A DNA stretch of 64,000 nucleotides from UBA2779 sp965232615 (GCA_965232615.1 OZ246985.1:2232001-2296000), one strand, 5' to 3'. Counted from the stretch's first letter, positions 1-9,887 are shown. Translations and numbers: made by a program. The notes: generated by a model not told the origin, from the letters alone.

Positions 1-2547
1 ATCTGCTATCTGGAATAACAGAAGCTGAGAGTCCCCACTATACAGTTTCAATTCTGTAAAAGCATCATCACTGGCTGACTGCCATTCGAATCTCAAGTTT
101 TTGGCACCTGTCATATCAATATTCTCGCCAATTCCCGGAGTTCTGATCACAGGAGGTGGAAGGTATTCATGATCTATTACAGTAAAACTGTTGGCCCGGC
201 TCAATGGTGCTTCTATATTGGACTTATCCCAGGAATGGACTGTCCAACGATACTGTCCAGATTCTAATTCAGTCAGTAAGACTCGGGGGGAATCAGTTGG
301 ATAATACTGTGCGACTGAAGAATTTCTGCTTAATTCAACGGCCCATCGTGTGAGAAATGGACTTGTCTCCCATTGCAGCAGAAGTCCATCCGAAGAAATA
401 TCCTGACTATTTATTACAGCACCGTTACCTGGTGTTAAAGGAATTGCCGCTTCTAATTTTATGGCATCTTCGATATTGAAACTGAATATAGCCTTTTCGC
501 TGATACCAGTTTCCTTATTAACTGGATTCTCCCGTATAGAAGCAAGCTCAACCTGATAGGTTCCACCTCCAAAGTTTCTCGGAATGTAGATTTCCTTAAT
601 TAAACCCAGTACGGCATCATCCTGAGAAACGATAGTGCCGTTGGGACTCTTAAATACAACCTGGTACATATCAACACCCTCGGCAGGTAACCAGTTCAAC
701 AATACAATGCGGTCAGTTGGGAAACTGATGCTTTCCTCAGGAGCAGGATACAGGAGAGTCGGTGGGTTGAGATTTCTCACAATCTTGAAATTACCTTCTG
801 GACTTTCGAGCACAACACTTCCCTGGCTGTCAAGTAACTGAACCTGCCATATATAGGAACCTTCATCGGGCAGGAGCATGGTAAACTTTGGTTCTTCGGT
901 CAGGCTTTGTATTATTCTGGCACTATTTCTTAAATCAGCTCTCCTGAGTGTGAACCTCGACAATCCCTTCAATTCGCTTCTCCAGTGGAATGTATGAAGA
1001 TTACCAGGTTGGAACTCTATGTTTTCTCCCGGTAGTGGATCCAGAAGCTCAATGGAACTACTTCCTGGTTTAATCTCTAAATTCCATGTTGGGGAGACTG
1101 TTACCCTGGCAGCGTCTGCTGAATCGCCTTCAACCCTCCAATAGTATGTTCCCGGATCAAGTTCAAACATGTGCCAGTTACTCTGTGTGACTGCAACAGA
1201 AGTCAACTCATTGAAGTTTGAATCCCTGGAAATCTTTATCTCATACTGAATGATTCCATCCTGATTCAGCCATCGGAAAGATGTTCCATCCTGAACTTCA
1301 ACGGCCGAGAAGGAACTCCTGTTACCTGGAGAAATCAGTTCAATGCTGCTGAACCCCCTGCTCTTCTCAACAAAAAAGCTTTGAGTCTCACTATACAGAT
1401 TGCTGTCAAGATCACCTCGTCGATAAACAGGAACAACCTGCCACCACCATTGTCCTGAGGCAAGTTCTTCCACGAGAACTGAATTTCCTCTCACCTCCAG
1501 GGCTTTCTGAGGATTGGACATGACTGGTGAGTTTGCAATTAAAACATTGTAGAACTCCGCAAACCAGGCTCGTTCCCACTGCAGTAACACAGTCAATGCT
1601 TCACCTGAATACGTAAGAGTGGAATCTGGAACAGGAGAAATCAAGGATGCCCTCTGTTCCAGACTGACACTGAAAGAACTTGCAATACTGGCCTCACCTG
1701 TTGCTTCGTCAGTAAGACGCCAGTACCAGTGACCATGGTTAATTTCCATGCTCAGTGAATCATTTCCTGCATTCCGGCGAATCACATCACTCTCAAAAGT
1801 GAGATCCGCCGATATTTCCAGGACAGGAGTTTCCCAATTCGCCAATAATTCCCAGGAGAAATCAACTTCCCTGGCATCATTGTAGGTTAGCAGGAGTGCA
1901 TTGGCTGTTGGAGTCAGGGGCTTGATAGGTGTTTTTTCCTGTGTTACCTGTCCTTCTTCTTCATCAATTCTCAATACAGATTCGGGACTTACAATGGATT
2001 GTTCGCCATTAACAACAACCTTTACTTCCCCATCCGTGGCATTAACACTGATGCCTTCTTCCTCTGTTAGATTGAGGTTGACAGTCCCTTCCCCGGGGTA
2101 GACAGTGGTAGTCTCAGTGCTGATAGCAAGACCAGAAGACCCGGCAGCAAAGACGCTTCCTCCAATGAAATTCACAGTTCGGTTATTGTCAGTGAGATCA
2201 ACAATGATGTATGTTTCCGCACCGAGCTGTATTTCATCGTACACTTCCTCACCACTTTCATCATATGATCTCAGCACAACGGAAGCGACAGAAGACTTTC
2301 CAGTCCGGATGGAATCAAGATTATATATAGAGGAATCAATACTGAGATCTGTCCATTGGTTCTGCTTCGAAACTCGTCTTTGGGCCTGACCTGTTAACTC
2401 AACGATTTCTCCTATAAGCACACCATCAGTATGATTAACTGCATTGTTTAATTCATTCCAGAAAAGTACACCGAAAAAAACAGCCATGCCAGAAAAGATG
2501 AACGAAACAAGTATATTACGAACTAAGGAACTCGTACTTAACTTCAT
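1..2547 (-). CDS. FecR-domain envelope protein with repeated Ig/Fn3-like modules, 3' end beyond window
   Basis: Reading the minus strand from an ATG at 2547 gives 849 uninterrupted codons to the left edge, so the C-terminus is missing. The start is supported by a strong ribosome site (AAGGAGGAAC) directly before it. The N-terminus has one hydrophobic segment (about residues 10-30), so the protein is membrane-anchored or exported. Residues about 42-125 look like a FecR domain, with the pattern GEIVELTGQAQ then a run ending QLGAETYIIVDL. The rest is a series of beta-rich modules with recurrent tryptophans (for example GHWYWRL, GTYYWRVEGDS, GQYRWTVHSW), resembling Fn3/Ig-like repeats. It overlaps the 3' end of the upstream cyclase gene by 32 nt, suggesting translational coupling. 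Spirochaetes often carry such FecR-repeat proteins; the function here is unknown, probably an envelope structural or sensory role. Confidence 0.85.
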   Translation of the reverse strand, partial: MKLSTSSLVRNILVSFIFSGMAVFFGVLFWNELNNAVNHTDGVLIGEIVELTGQAQRRVSKQNQWTDLSIDSSIYNLDSIRTGKSSVASVVLRSYDESGEEVYDEIQLGAETYIIVDLTDNNRTVNFIGGSVFAAGSSGLAISTETTTVYPGEGTVNLNLTEEEGISVNATDGEVKVVVNGEQSIVSPESVLRIDEEEGQVTQEKTPIKPLTPTANALLLTYNDAREVDFSWELLANWETPVLEISADLTFESDVIRRNAGNDSLSMEINHGHWYWRLTDEATGEASIASSFSVSLEQRASLISPVPDSTLTYSGEALTVLLQWERAWFAEFYNVLIANSPVMSNPQKALEVRGNSVLVEELASGQWWWQVVPVYRRGDLDSNLYSETQSFFVEKSRGFSSIELISPGNRSSFSAVEVQDGTSFRWLNQDGIIQYEIKISRDSNFNELTSVAVTQSNWHMFELDPGTYYWRVEGDSADAARVTVSPTWNLEIKPGSSSIELLDPLPGENIEFQPGNLHTFHWRSELKGLSRFTLRRADLRNSARIIQSLTEEPKFTMLLPDEGSYIWQVQLLDSQGSVVLESPEGNFKIVRNLNPPTLLYPAPEESISFPTDRIVLLNWLPAEGVDMYQVVFKSPNGTIVSQDDAVLGLIKEIYIPRNFGGGTYQVELASIRENPVNKETGISEKAIFSFNIEDAIKLEAAIPLTPGNGAVINSQDISSDGLLLQWETSPFLTRWAVELSRNSSVAQYYPTDSPRVLLTELESGQYRWTVHSWDKSNIEAPLSRANSFTVIDHEYLPPPVIRTPGIGENIDMTGAKNLRFEWQSASDDAFTELKLYSGDSQLLLFQIAD

Positions 2548-5407
2548 GTTCCTCCTTGGAAGCGACCTGATTGAAATCACCTTTAAGTCCCAACAAAGTA
2601 CGCAATTCCGTCAGAGATTTTGGTCTTCTATCATTGTCAAGACGGCCAAGAACAGCATAAATCTTCAGAGGGGCTTCTTTACCTTTAACTTTTATTTTCC
2701 TCATTGGAACCAGATCGTATATCCCCTTCACTAAATCCGATGTCATTTCAGTAATCAGGATATCAGTACCCATCGCTTTATTCAGTGCTTCAACTCGGCT
2801 GGCGATATTGACAGTATCCCCCATATGAGCCCATTCTTCTTTAGATGATCCGCCACCCATAACACCCACAGTGGCAGGACCGCTATTCATCCCGCACCCT
2901 ACCTGAAAAATGGGGTATGCAACAGAACCTCTATTCTTGTTGAAATCAATCAATGCATCCCTTATTTTCAATGCACCATCAATAGCACTCTCAGCATTAT
3001 TGGGTAGATCCTTCATACTCCCCCAAACAGCCATTACAGCATCCCCGATGTACTTATCCACTGTTCCGTCTGTTCGTTCAATACACTCGACAACAATTTT
3101 GAAGTACTCCGAAAGATTATTCAATACCAATTGAGGATCCCCCATCTGCTCACTCATAGAGGTAAAATTCCGTATATCTGAAAAGAAAACAGTAACATTT
3201 TTTGTTTCTGCATCTTCAGGCAACACATCATCCGCTATCATTTTAGCTACCTGCGGATTAATGAAATGACTCGTTTTAGTTTGAAGTCTCTCAACCCGCT
3301 CCAGAACTGGAATCATACTGAGAAAATTCCTGGTGAGCTGACCAACTTCATCAGTCGTATGGGGTTTCAATTTTATGTCATAGTTCCTTGCTTTAATCAT
3401 TCGAGTCGCAAGGGTCAGTTCCTTGAGAGGGATGGAAAGACTCTGAGCAAAGAAATACACCCCCAGAATTGAAAGACTCAGTATAGAGCCCAGCAAAGTG
3501 AGATTGAGTCTCTGAATTCTATCAACAGCTCCAAACGCATCTTTCTCCAGTACGGTTGATACAACACCAAGATTTCCAATGGGTATAATAGAAAATGAAC
3601 CAATCGTGGTAACAGACTCATCATCCAATACCTCAGTAAACCTTATCTGTCCCTTTGTAGCGCCCTGGGAATACATCCTGGTATACACCGGAGAATCCTT
3701 GATAACACCTCCACCAAAAATATGGGAATAATCCGGGTGGACCAGAATCTCTCCCTCAGCATTGATAATGATTGTGGTAGCTATATCGCTCTGCATTTTA
3801 ACACTTTCAGCTAATCCATGCCCAATATCCACTAATATGATCAAGGCTTCCTGCTGTGTTCCCAGAAGATATGGAGCCGACATGGCCAGTACCGGAGTTT
3901 CCAGGTTGGGGATGAGAGGAGATACATTGATAATGACTGTTTCACCATTTTTAGCTCTCAATAAATCCTTGCCACGAATATCCATGATACTTTGCAGGAT
4001 GGCATTTTCATTGAGGATGCGGTTCTCGCTGAACCAGATCCGATTAAAGAATCCAATGTCATTCCCTGAAATACCGACATAGGCAAGAGGTTGGAAATTC
4101 GCAAAGAAACCATTAATCAAGTCTTCAGGATTCTGTGTTGATGCTCCGATCTGGAAGAGAAGATTTGCAGAATCGAAGAGCTGTGTTAACTCATAACCAG
4201 CCTGTTTCGCGACCAGACTGGCCAGCGAAATATTTGTATCTTCAATACGATTACTGATTTCTGACCGAAAGAAATACAGTCCAATAAGGGATAGGGATAG
4301 CATGGATAAAATGATAATGCTGGAAACAATTAATTGCATTTTCGCGCCGACAGTAAAACGTATTCTGAGATCTCTGTTGCGGATTTTGCGGTTTCTGCGG
4401 GCTTTCCGGGCAGAGTTCTTCTTTGAGACAGATTCAAGTTCTTTTACTTCATCAGCATCAAAGGAGAGTTTATTGCCTGCTTTCGATGTTTTCCTTATTT
4501 TTGATCGTTGATCATAACTTCTTCTCTCAATGATAATTGTATCAGATTCCATTTCATTGCTTTTTGTGATTTCTTCTGGTACACTCTTCTTCTCGTCGGT
4601 GATATCTACGGTTGATTCAGCAGGAATGGCCTTCTGGCTGATTACTTCCGACCTATTGACTACCCGTCCATTGAGGGAGTACTGCTTAAGCCAATTCCCA
4701 CCACTAAGCTCCATGTCAAGTAATAAGTAAAATGGCAACTTCCTTCCCTTTCCCTGAACTGTGCCCGAAGAAGGGATAATTGTTCCATAAAGAATAAGGT
4801 TGGAATTTCTAACGGAATCTTCCAGTATTTTGATCAGTTTAATAAAGCTCATATTCTGAATTCCCAGGTCCAGATAAATCAAAGTAAGTGCACCATCGGG
4901 GTTATGACGCTTCCTGGCCAGGGAAGGAATCTCATCTTCGTTCTTAATGGATTCAGCATGGACTGCCTCAAGGGAGGCACAAAGCGATACAGTCCTGACA
5001 TTGATCTGATATTGGAAAAATAAAGTTCTCAACTCATGGATCATTTTGGGAATTCGTGGATTCAACTCATGGATATTACTGTCGATCTGATGATTTTTAA
5101 GATTAACCATGGCAGTGAAGTAGCTGAGAATGGCCCGGATCATACCTGCATGGCTGTCGGACCAGGTAGAATGGGTTCCCTGGATTTTGGAGACAAATAC
5201 AGCACCACCAGCTGCTATATCAGCAAAATCACTCAGACCGAGGAATGATGCTACCCAATGAATTTTCCGAAATATCGGCATCATTGGTGAATAGAATTTC
5301 AGCTGTCTCTTTTTCATGGCATTTTCATGCAAAACAAGTAGTTCTTTCAGAATTTGAGACTGTTTTTCCCAGAGAACAGATTCACTGATTCCAGACTGTT
5401 GATTCAT
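2516..5407 (-). CDS. Class III adenylate/guanylate cyclase with sensor and HAMP domains
   Basis: 963 residues. An N-terminal cytoplasmic region of about 360 residues, of a type I do not recognise, ends in a basic stretch. It is followed by a membrane segment (about 365-390), an extracytoplasmic Cache-like sensor region (to about 630), a second membrane segment, a HAMP linker (about 655-710) and a class III cyclase domain (about 730-915). Catalytic features: metal-binding Asp in VFFSDIRNFTSM, KYIGDAVMAVWG with the second metal Asp and the base-contacting Lys, and GDTVNIASR with the transition-state Asn and Arg. The residue usually Asp or Thr in adenylate cyclases, just before the last motif (AHMGD), appears to be Ala, so base selectivity (cAMP or cGMP) is not certain. 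Start ATG follows AAGGGGAT. Three proteins with cNMP-binding domains in this window (16.3, 62.4 and 63.4 kb) are natural effectors. Confidence 0.92.
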   Translation of the reverse strand: MNQQSGISESVLWEKQSQILKELLVLHENAMKKRQLKFYSPMMPIFRKIHWVASFLGLSDFADIAAGGAVFVSKIQGTHSTWSDSHAGMIRAILSYFTAMVNLKNHQIDSNIHELNPRIPKMIHELRTLFFQYQINVRTVSLCASLEAVHAESIKNEDEIPSLARKRHNPDGALTLIYLDLGIQNMSFIKLIKILEDSVRNSNLILYGTIIPSSGTVQGKGRKLPFYLLLDMELSGGNWLKQYSLNGRVVNRSEVISQKAIPAESTVDITDEKKSVPEEITKSNEMESDTIIIERRSYDQRSKIRKTSKAGNKLSFDADEVKELESVSKKNSARKARRNRKIRNRDLRIRFTVGAKMQLIVSSIIILSMLSLSLIGLYFFRSEISNRIEDTNISLASLVAKQAGYELTQLFDSANLLFQIGASTQNPEDLINGFFANFQPLAYVGISGNDIGFFNRIWFSENRILNENAILQSIMDIRGKDLLRAKNGETVIINVSPLIPNLETPVLAMSAPYLLGTQQEALIILVDIGHGLAESVKMQSDIATTIIINAEGEILVHPDYSHIFGGGVIKDSPVYTRMYSQGATKGQIRFTEVLDDESVTTIGSFSIIPIGNLGVVSTVLEKDAFGAVDRIQRLNLTLLGSILSLSILGVYFFAQSLSIPLKELTLATRMIKARNYDIKLKPHTTDEVGQLTRNFLSMIPVLERVERLQTKTSHFINPQVAKMIADDVLPEDAETKNVTVFFSDIRNFTSMSEQMGDPQLVLNNLSEYFKIVVECIERTDGTVDKYIGDAVMAVWGSMKDLPNNAESAIDGALKIRDALIDFNKNRGSVAYPIFQVGCGMNSGPATVGVMGGGSSKEEWAHMGDTVNIASRVEALNKAMGTDILITEMTSDLVKGIYDLVPMRKIKVKGKEAPLKIYAVLGRLDNDRRPKSLTELRTLLGLKGDFNQVASKEEHEVKYEFLSS

Positions 5408-5475
5408 TCTATCCCCTTTTTCTCTCTTGAATCATGATACAGGCGAGCAACTATCAGGACAGACTTTAATAGGTG

Positions 5476-5504
5476 ATTATACATTTATCTCCAATAACAG
5501 TCTA
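5476..5504 (-). promoter_or_regulatory. Candidate promoter of the cyclase operon
   Basis: On the minus strand a perfect -10 (TATAAT, 5476-5481) lies 17 nt from TAGACT (5499-5504), which matches the -35 consensus at 4 of 6 positions. It is about 70 nt upstream of the cyclase start. Sigma70-type, by sequence only. Confidence 0.5.
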
Positions 5505-5603
5505 TAATGCAGTAACGGATTCATCCTTAAAAAAAACAGGTGTTTTCAGAAACTGCATCATGAACCCAATGCTTTGTTCTCATTCACTGTTATAGACTCA
5601 CTG

Positions 5604-5632
5604 TTGATATATTACATATTTTCCATCATAAT
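5604..5632 (+). promoter_or_regulatory. Candidate promoter of the HDAC-like gene
   Basis: TTGATA (5604-5609), 17-nt spacer, CATAAT (5627-5632). The expected transcription start (about 5637-5641) coincides with the ATG at 5639, so the mRNA would have almost no leader. No Shine-Dalgarno sequence is visible before that ATG. Confidence 0.5.
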
Positions 5633-5638
5633 ACTACT

Positions 5639-6673
5639 ATGGTGCTTTCTGATTCCAGTGCCCTTCTTGATTTCCTCCGCTTCGGAATAAAAATTCCTTC
5701 CCTGGATTCACGTAAAACCCGGACGTTGGAATCATTAACGACTCACCCGGAACTTGCTGAGAGGAAATCTGAATGGTATCGGGAAGGTATTGATATCCTT
5801 CTTTCCCAGGAAGATTTATCCCTCGCTCATTCCAGGGATTACATAGATGGTTTCTTTAATGAAAAAGTCAATCACCAGCTGATCACCGCTTATGAGTTGG
5901 TCAACAAGGATGGTAGCTACAATCGGTGGGTGCCCGAAGACGCAGAAAAGCCCCTGAGATATATGATGCCTCAACTTCTAAAAATGATTTCAGGAGCATA
6001 TAACGCCGGAAAGATCGCCCTGGAATCAGGTTTCTGTCATTTCCTTGGCGGTGGAACCCACCATGGACACTGGGATTTTGGTCATGGGTTCTGCCCCTTG
6101 AATGACAGCGCATTAGCAGTCAGTAAACTCATAAACGAAAAAAGAATTCAAAAGGCCTGGATTATTGATCTTGATGCTCATAAGGGTGATGGTACGGCCG
6201 CCATTTTTAAAGATGATTCCCGAGTTACCACATTCAGCATACATATGTCCAGGGGATGGCCTGTCGATGGATCTCTGCCGAAAAATCATCCCTCATACAT
6301 ACCTGGCGACATCGATATTCCCATTGGAAGTGGTGACGAAGATTCCTATCTCGACAAATTAGAAGCAGCTCTGAAACAGTTACAGGAAGATTATACAGCC
6401 GATTTCACCATTGTTCTTGCAGGATCTGATCCCTGGGAAAAGGATGAACTGCCATCAACATCCCTTCTGAATCTCAGCCGGGAACAATTATTGGAAAGAG
6501 ATCAATTAGTTTACAACTTCCTCGAATCCAATGGTCTTCCATCAGCCTGGTTAATGGCCGGGGGGTATGGAAAGGATTCATGGGAGATCCATTCCGGTTT
6601 CCTGACATGGGCCCTCCTCAAGAGATATGCCATACGGGCACCTCTAAGGGGCACCTCTAAAAAAATCATTTAG
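5639..6673 (+). CDS. Histone-deacetylase-superfamily (arginase/deacetylase fold) hydrolase
   Basis: 344 residues, the usual length for bacterial HDAC-like amidohydrolases (acetylpolyamine or acetyl-lysine type). Visible motifs: tandem His in GGGTHHGHWDFG followed by GFCPLNDSALAV; the zinc and charge-relay motif IIDLDAHKGDGTAA (DxDxHxGxG); AGSDPWEKDE with a further metal Asp; and MAGGYGKDSW carrying the GGY tyrosine. A zinc deacetylase is therefore very likely; the substrate cannot be told. The last eleven codons and the stop are not native: they are encoded by two abutting left ends of repeat A (GGGCACCTCTAA), so the natural C-terminus was replaced by an insertion. No neighbour shares its strand closely, so it is probably monocistronic with its own promoter at 5604-5632. 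Confidence 0.88.
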   Translation: MVLSDSSALLDFLRFGIKIPSLDSRKTRTLESLTTHPELAERKSEWYREGIDILLSQEDLSLAHSRDYIDGFFNEKVNHQLITAYELVNKDGSYNRWVPEDAEKPLRYMMPQLLKMISGAYNAGKIALESGFCHFLGGGTHHGHWDFGHGFCPLNDSALAVSKLINEKRIQKAWIIDLDAHKGDGTAAIFKDDSRVTTFSIHMSRGWPVDGSLPKNHPSYIPGDIDIPIGSGDEDSYLDKLEAALKQLQEDYTADFTIVLAGSDPWEKDELPSTSLLNLSREQLLERDQLVYNFLESNGLPSAWLMAGGYGKDSWEIHSGFLTWALLKRYAIRAPLRGTSKKII

Positions 6674-6689
6674 TTCTCAGCTCAATCTT
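6636..6689 (+). repeat. Repeat A remnant: two abutting left ends
   Basis: GGGCACCTCTAA at 6636-6647 is followed directly by a second copy (6648 on) that extends through the canonical left arm (AAAAAAATCATTTAGTTCT and onward) to about 6689. No right end follows. It supplies the stop codon of the HDAC-like gene. Confidence 0.75.
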
Positions 6690-6716
6690 ATTTGAAGTTA
6701 TAGTATTATGAATGCT

Positions 6717-6936
6717 GTGTCAGAAAGCTTGTTAGATAGATCGATTTCTTCTGTCAGGAAATTAATATCTGATAGAACCAGTATTTACTATTCACCGTAC
6801 CGGTAAGTTTTCTTATCGTTCCAAAGAGTGATTCGCCGAATAACAGCTACTATTCAACAATTAATCACTATATCTGGCAAGGTTGTTCACCTGGTTGAAT
6901 TTCAATGAAACCAGGCTACAACAAGCTTTCTGACAC
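6717..6936. mobile_element. Repeat C element, 220 bp, with 16-bp terminal inverted repeats
   Basis: GTGTCAGAAAGCTTGT at 6717-6732 and its exact reverse complement at 6921-6936 bound an AT-rich interval without an open reading frame. It has the shape of a non-autonomous miniature element. The same 16-mer recurs at 31755, 38340, 53976 and 59126. It fills the gap between the HDAC-like gene and mpg. Confidence 0.6.
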
Positions 6937-6980
6937 TGAAAACTGCTTATTGGAAACATCCAGATTACTCTGACTTGAAC

Positions 6981-7598
6981 TTATCGACTCACAAATTTAT
7001 TCCCCCTGACATACCACCTCCACAAAGTCTCACTGCCCTTCCCTGGAGCTATCCCTATCCGTGGACTGCGCTCCATCTGCTCCGATGCGACAGGAAACCC
7101 ATGCAGTATGGAAATTTTCCCGAAACCAATACGGATACAATTACACTCCTCAACTGTAATACCAAAGGCTGATGTGAGTTTTCCAGGACCATCAGCCAGT
7201 TTCCTGTAATCAGTACTTTCCACTTCAACTTCAGGGGGTATTTCAACACCATACCGGTTCAACCACATCTTACTTACACCACTAATGGGCTGACAGGCTC
7301 GGATTAAAACAGCCTGGCCATTATTCACACAGCCAGTCACCACATTGAAACAGAGGTGAATACCATAGATTCGATACACATAGGTATAGCCACCTGGAAG
7401 GAACATCGGGGAGTTTCTTCTGGTTTTACCCCGGAAAGAATGAGAAGCCAGATCATCTTCATGATAGGCTTCAGTTTCAACGATTATTCCTTTAATTGAA
7501 CCGCAGACCAGTATCCTGCCCAGTAAGTCTGGTGCCACATCATAAGCCTCACGAGTAAAAAAGAAATCATCCAGCAAAGAATTTTCAGGGGCTGTCAT
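6981..7598 (-). CDS. mpg: 3-methyladenine DNA glycosylase, AAG/MPG family
   Basis: 205 residues, normal for the AAG family. Base-excision enzyme that removes alkylated purines. Family hallmarks: LLGRILVC near the N-terminus, VETEAYHEDDLASHSF (the catalytic Glu lies in ETEAY), RNSPMFLPGGYTYVYRIYG, and a C-terminal DGPGKLTSAFGI followed by SPRIGIAPGKGSE. All expected blocks are present, so it should be active. The start codon overlaps the mgtE stop by one base (TAATG), so it is translated with mgtE and murB as the last gene of a minus-strand operon. The link between a repair enzyme and Mg transport or cell-wall synthesis is probably only positional. Confidence 0.93.
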   Translation of the reverse strand: MTAPENSLLDDFFFTREAYDVAPDLLGRILVCGSIKGIIVETEAYHEDDLASHSFRGKTRRNSPMFLPGGYTYVYRIYGIHLCFNVVTGCVNNGQAVLIRACQPISGVSKMWLNRYGVEIPPEVEVESTDYRKLADGPGKLTSAFGITVEECNCIRIGFGKISILHGFPVASEQMERSPRIGIAPGKGSETLWRWYVRGNKFVSR

Positions 7599-8929
7599 TA
7601 AACCAGGAGTAAACGGGTTACTTCAAAATACACAGTTAAACCAGCCACATCGATTAGAGTGGACATGAGAGGCCCGGCCGCCACAGCAGGATCTCCACCA
7701 ACCCTATTAATCAGAAAAGGCATAAGACAGCCCAGCAATGTGGCAAAAAGCACTACGGTTGAGAGGGATATAGCTACTACAAAGGCCTCTTCAAGCTTTA
7801 CCCCGGGCGGCAGAAGAAAGCTCCGTAGAAAAATCATCAGGCCAGTCGCCGCCGCAATAGCCGTACCGGCAGCCAGTTCCTTGAGGAATGCTTTCCCAAC
7901 GAGGTTAAGATGAAGATGCCCAGTGGCAAGACCTCGAATGATGAGAGTGGAAGATTGAGTCCCGGAATTTCCTCCGGTTTGAATGATTACCGGTATGAAA
8001 AGGGCAAGAAACGCGAACTGCTTTATCAGTTCCTCATAGCCGGCTAGAACATTGGTGGTGATGGTTCCTGCGAGAAGGAGAATGATCAACCAGGGCAGAC
8101 GCCGCCATATTAAAAATGGTACAGAGGATTCCAGATATTCCCTGGGCTCCCCGCCGATGGCACTCATTCTATAGACATCCTCACTCTGCTCTTCTCGGAT
8201 AACATCAATCATATCATCGACTGTGACTATGCCCAGAAGCCTGTTCCACCGATCAACAACGGGAAGGGACAGGAAGTCATGACTTTCCAGAACTCTGGCT
8301 GTTTCTTCCTGATCGGTATCCGCTCGAACACTGACCACACTGCACTGCATGATTTCTGCAATTCTCTTATTGTCCGAGGCCATCAGGATTTCCCTCAACG
8401 AAACAACACCATTCAAGCGTTGAAGATCATCAACAACGTAAACATCATAGATAGTTTCAAGGTTTTCCGGGGCCCGTCTCAGAAAGGCAATGGCCTGACT
8501 CACCGTGATTTCGCTACGGATAGCAGCATACTTGGTTGTCATTAAACCAGCCGCATCGTCATCATCGAATCTCAGCAGAAACTCAACTTCCCGGCGGGCC
8601 TCATCATCCAGGTGACCCAGGACATCCGATCGCACTTCCGGCGGAACGGTTTGTACAAGGTCAACAAGATCATCTGGATCCATCACTTCCAGGAGATCTC
8701 TTGTCGTCTGTTCTGAAAGAACAGTGAGCAGGTTGCGCTGATCAACGGCCTGCAGTTCACCGATCAACTCGCCCCGGGTTTCCTGACTCAAGGCAAGAAA
8801 GATTCTGATTCCATCTTCTTCCGTGAGTTCATACCAGCGAGCCGATAGATCGGTAACAGTGTATTCCTTCACTAACTCACGAAGCTCGTCGGGATTACTG
8901 TTGAGCAGGGTTGACCATGTGTTCATCAA
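7598..8929 (-). CDS. mgtE: Magnesium transporter MgtE
   Basis: 443 residues, standard MgtE size. Order: N-terminal superhelical MgtE_N domain (about 1-125, with MDPDDLVDLVQTVPPEV), a CBS-domain pair (about 130-255, the cytosolic Mg sensor) and a five-helix membrane domain from about 280, starting at RRLPWLIILLLAG and including the conserved IIQTGGNSGTQSSTLIIRGLA pore region with the family GGNxGxQ motif. Known family role: Mg2+-gated, channel-like Mg2+ uptake in the inner membrane. Its start overlaps the murB stop by 4 nt (ATGA), so the genes are co-translated. No M-box riboswitch was noticed upstream of the operon. Confidence 0.95.
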   Translation of the reverse strand: MMNTWSTLLNSNPDELRELVKEYTVTDLSARWYELTEEDGIRIFLALSQETRGELIGELQAVDQRNLLTVLSEQTTRDLLEVMDPDDLVDLVQTVPPEVRSDVLGHLDDEARREVEFLLRFDDDDAAGLMTTKYAAIRSEITVSQAIAFLRRAPENLETIYDVYVVDDLQRLNGVVSLREILMASDNKRIAEIMQCSVVSVRADTDQEETARVLESHDFLSLPVVDRWNRLLGIVTVDDMIDVIREEQSEDVYRMSAIGGEPREYLESSVPFLIWRRLPWLIILLLAGTITTNVLAGYEELIKQFAFLALFIPVIIQTGGNSGTQSSTLIIRGLATGHLHLNLVGKAFLKELAAGTAIAAATGLMIFLRSFLLPPGVKLEEAFVVAISLSTVVLFATLLGCLMPFLINRVGGDPAVAAGPLMSTLIDVAGLTVYFEVTRLLLV

Positions 8930-9849
8930 TTCATTCCTGCATAGAGAATCTCAGCTTCCAGACGGAAACCAGTTCGGGATTCCACTTCTTCGGCAACCTC
9001 ATCAATAAGACGCCGAAAATCCATTGCTGTTGCCCCTCCAAGATTGACAAAAATATTCGCATGCCATGCCGACACTGCCGCCCGGCCGATTGTAAACCCT
9101 TTCAGATCGCACCTTTCAATTATCTTTCCTGAAGGAGAACCAAAAGTCCTGTTGTTTTTGAACGCACTACCGGCACAGGGAGCCCTGTAATGTCCCTTTT
9201 CCTTCCTGTCGCAGTAGTGATCCAGCATCTTTTTTCTGAGACCGGAGGCACTACCCGGAGATACTTTGAATCCACCTCTTAGAATTATATCCTGACCAGC
9301 TTGAAAAGGTGAAACTTTGTAACTCCATTGCGATGAGTGAAACGGTATACGGCTGATCTGACCATCCGGCTTCATCACATCAACCCACTCCAGCACATCA
9401 GCAATTTCCGCATCGTAGCACCGGGCATTCATCCAGAGTGCACCCCCAATGGAACCAGGCATGCCGAAAAGGAAATCCAGGCCTTTCCAGGCATGGGAGC
9501 CCGTCGTCCATGCAGCTGTAGAAACATCCATTCCAGCTCCAATTACAAGAACATCATTCTCGAATAGATATTCATTGAAACTCCTGGTATCGATTACCAA
9601 ATCCCGAATGCCACCATCAGCTACCAGAATATTGGAACCACCACCCAGAACGAAGTAATTCAGTTTTTCATTTGTGCATACGTCAAGAAGAGTACGGAGA
9701 TCACGCTCATCATCTGGTACAGCATAAATGTCAGCGCACCCGCCAATGAGCAGTGTCGAATGACGCCAGAGAGGTTCCTGTGGAAGTATTATACCAGAAA
9801 TGTTGAATTCTTTCAGTAAATTTGTTATTTTCCTGTGCACAAGCATCAT
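8926..9849 (-). CDS. murB: UDP-N-acetylenolpyruvoylglucosamine reductase MurB
   Basis: FAD enzyme that reduces UDP-GlcNAc-enolpyruvate to UDP-MurNAc in peptidoglycan precursor synthesis. Visible: the FAD-binding LGGGSNILVADGGIRDLVI, MPGSIGGALWMNARCY, SYKVSPFQ, the GSAFKN motif with the catalytic Ser, then HANIFVNLGGATAMDF and a terminal Glu in RLEAEILY. Residue spacing suits the shorter (type II-like) MurB proteins. The reading frame extends upstream to 9876, but I place the start at the ATG-ATG pair (9849/9846) because AGGAATAGG precedes it; this also leaves a short gap to divergent cysS. First gene of murB-mgtE-mpg. Confidence 0.93.
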   Translation of the reverse strand: MMLVHRKITNLLKEFNISGIILPQEPLWRHSTLLIGGCADIYAVPDDERDLRTLLDVCTNEKLNYFVLGGGSNILVADGGIRDLVIDTRSFNEYLFENDVLVIGAGMDVSTAAWTTGSHAWKGLDFLFGMPGSIGGALWMNARCYDAEIADVLEWVDVMKPDGQISRIPFHSSQWSYKVSPFQAGQDIILRGGFKVSPGSASGLRKKMLDHYCDRKEKGHYRAPCAGSAFKNNRTFGSPSGKIIERCDLKGFTIGRAAVSAWHANIFVNLGGATAMDFRRLIDEVAEEVESRTGFRLEAEILYAGMN

Positions 9850-9887
9850 CCTATTCCTGGCGGGGAGTAACCGCAACCGGAGTCAAT

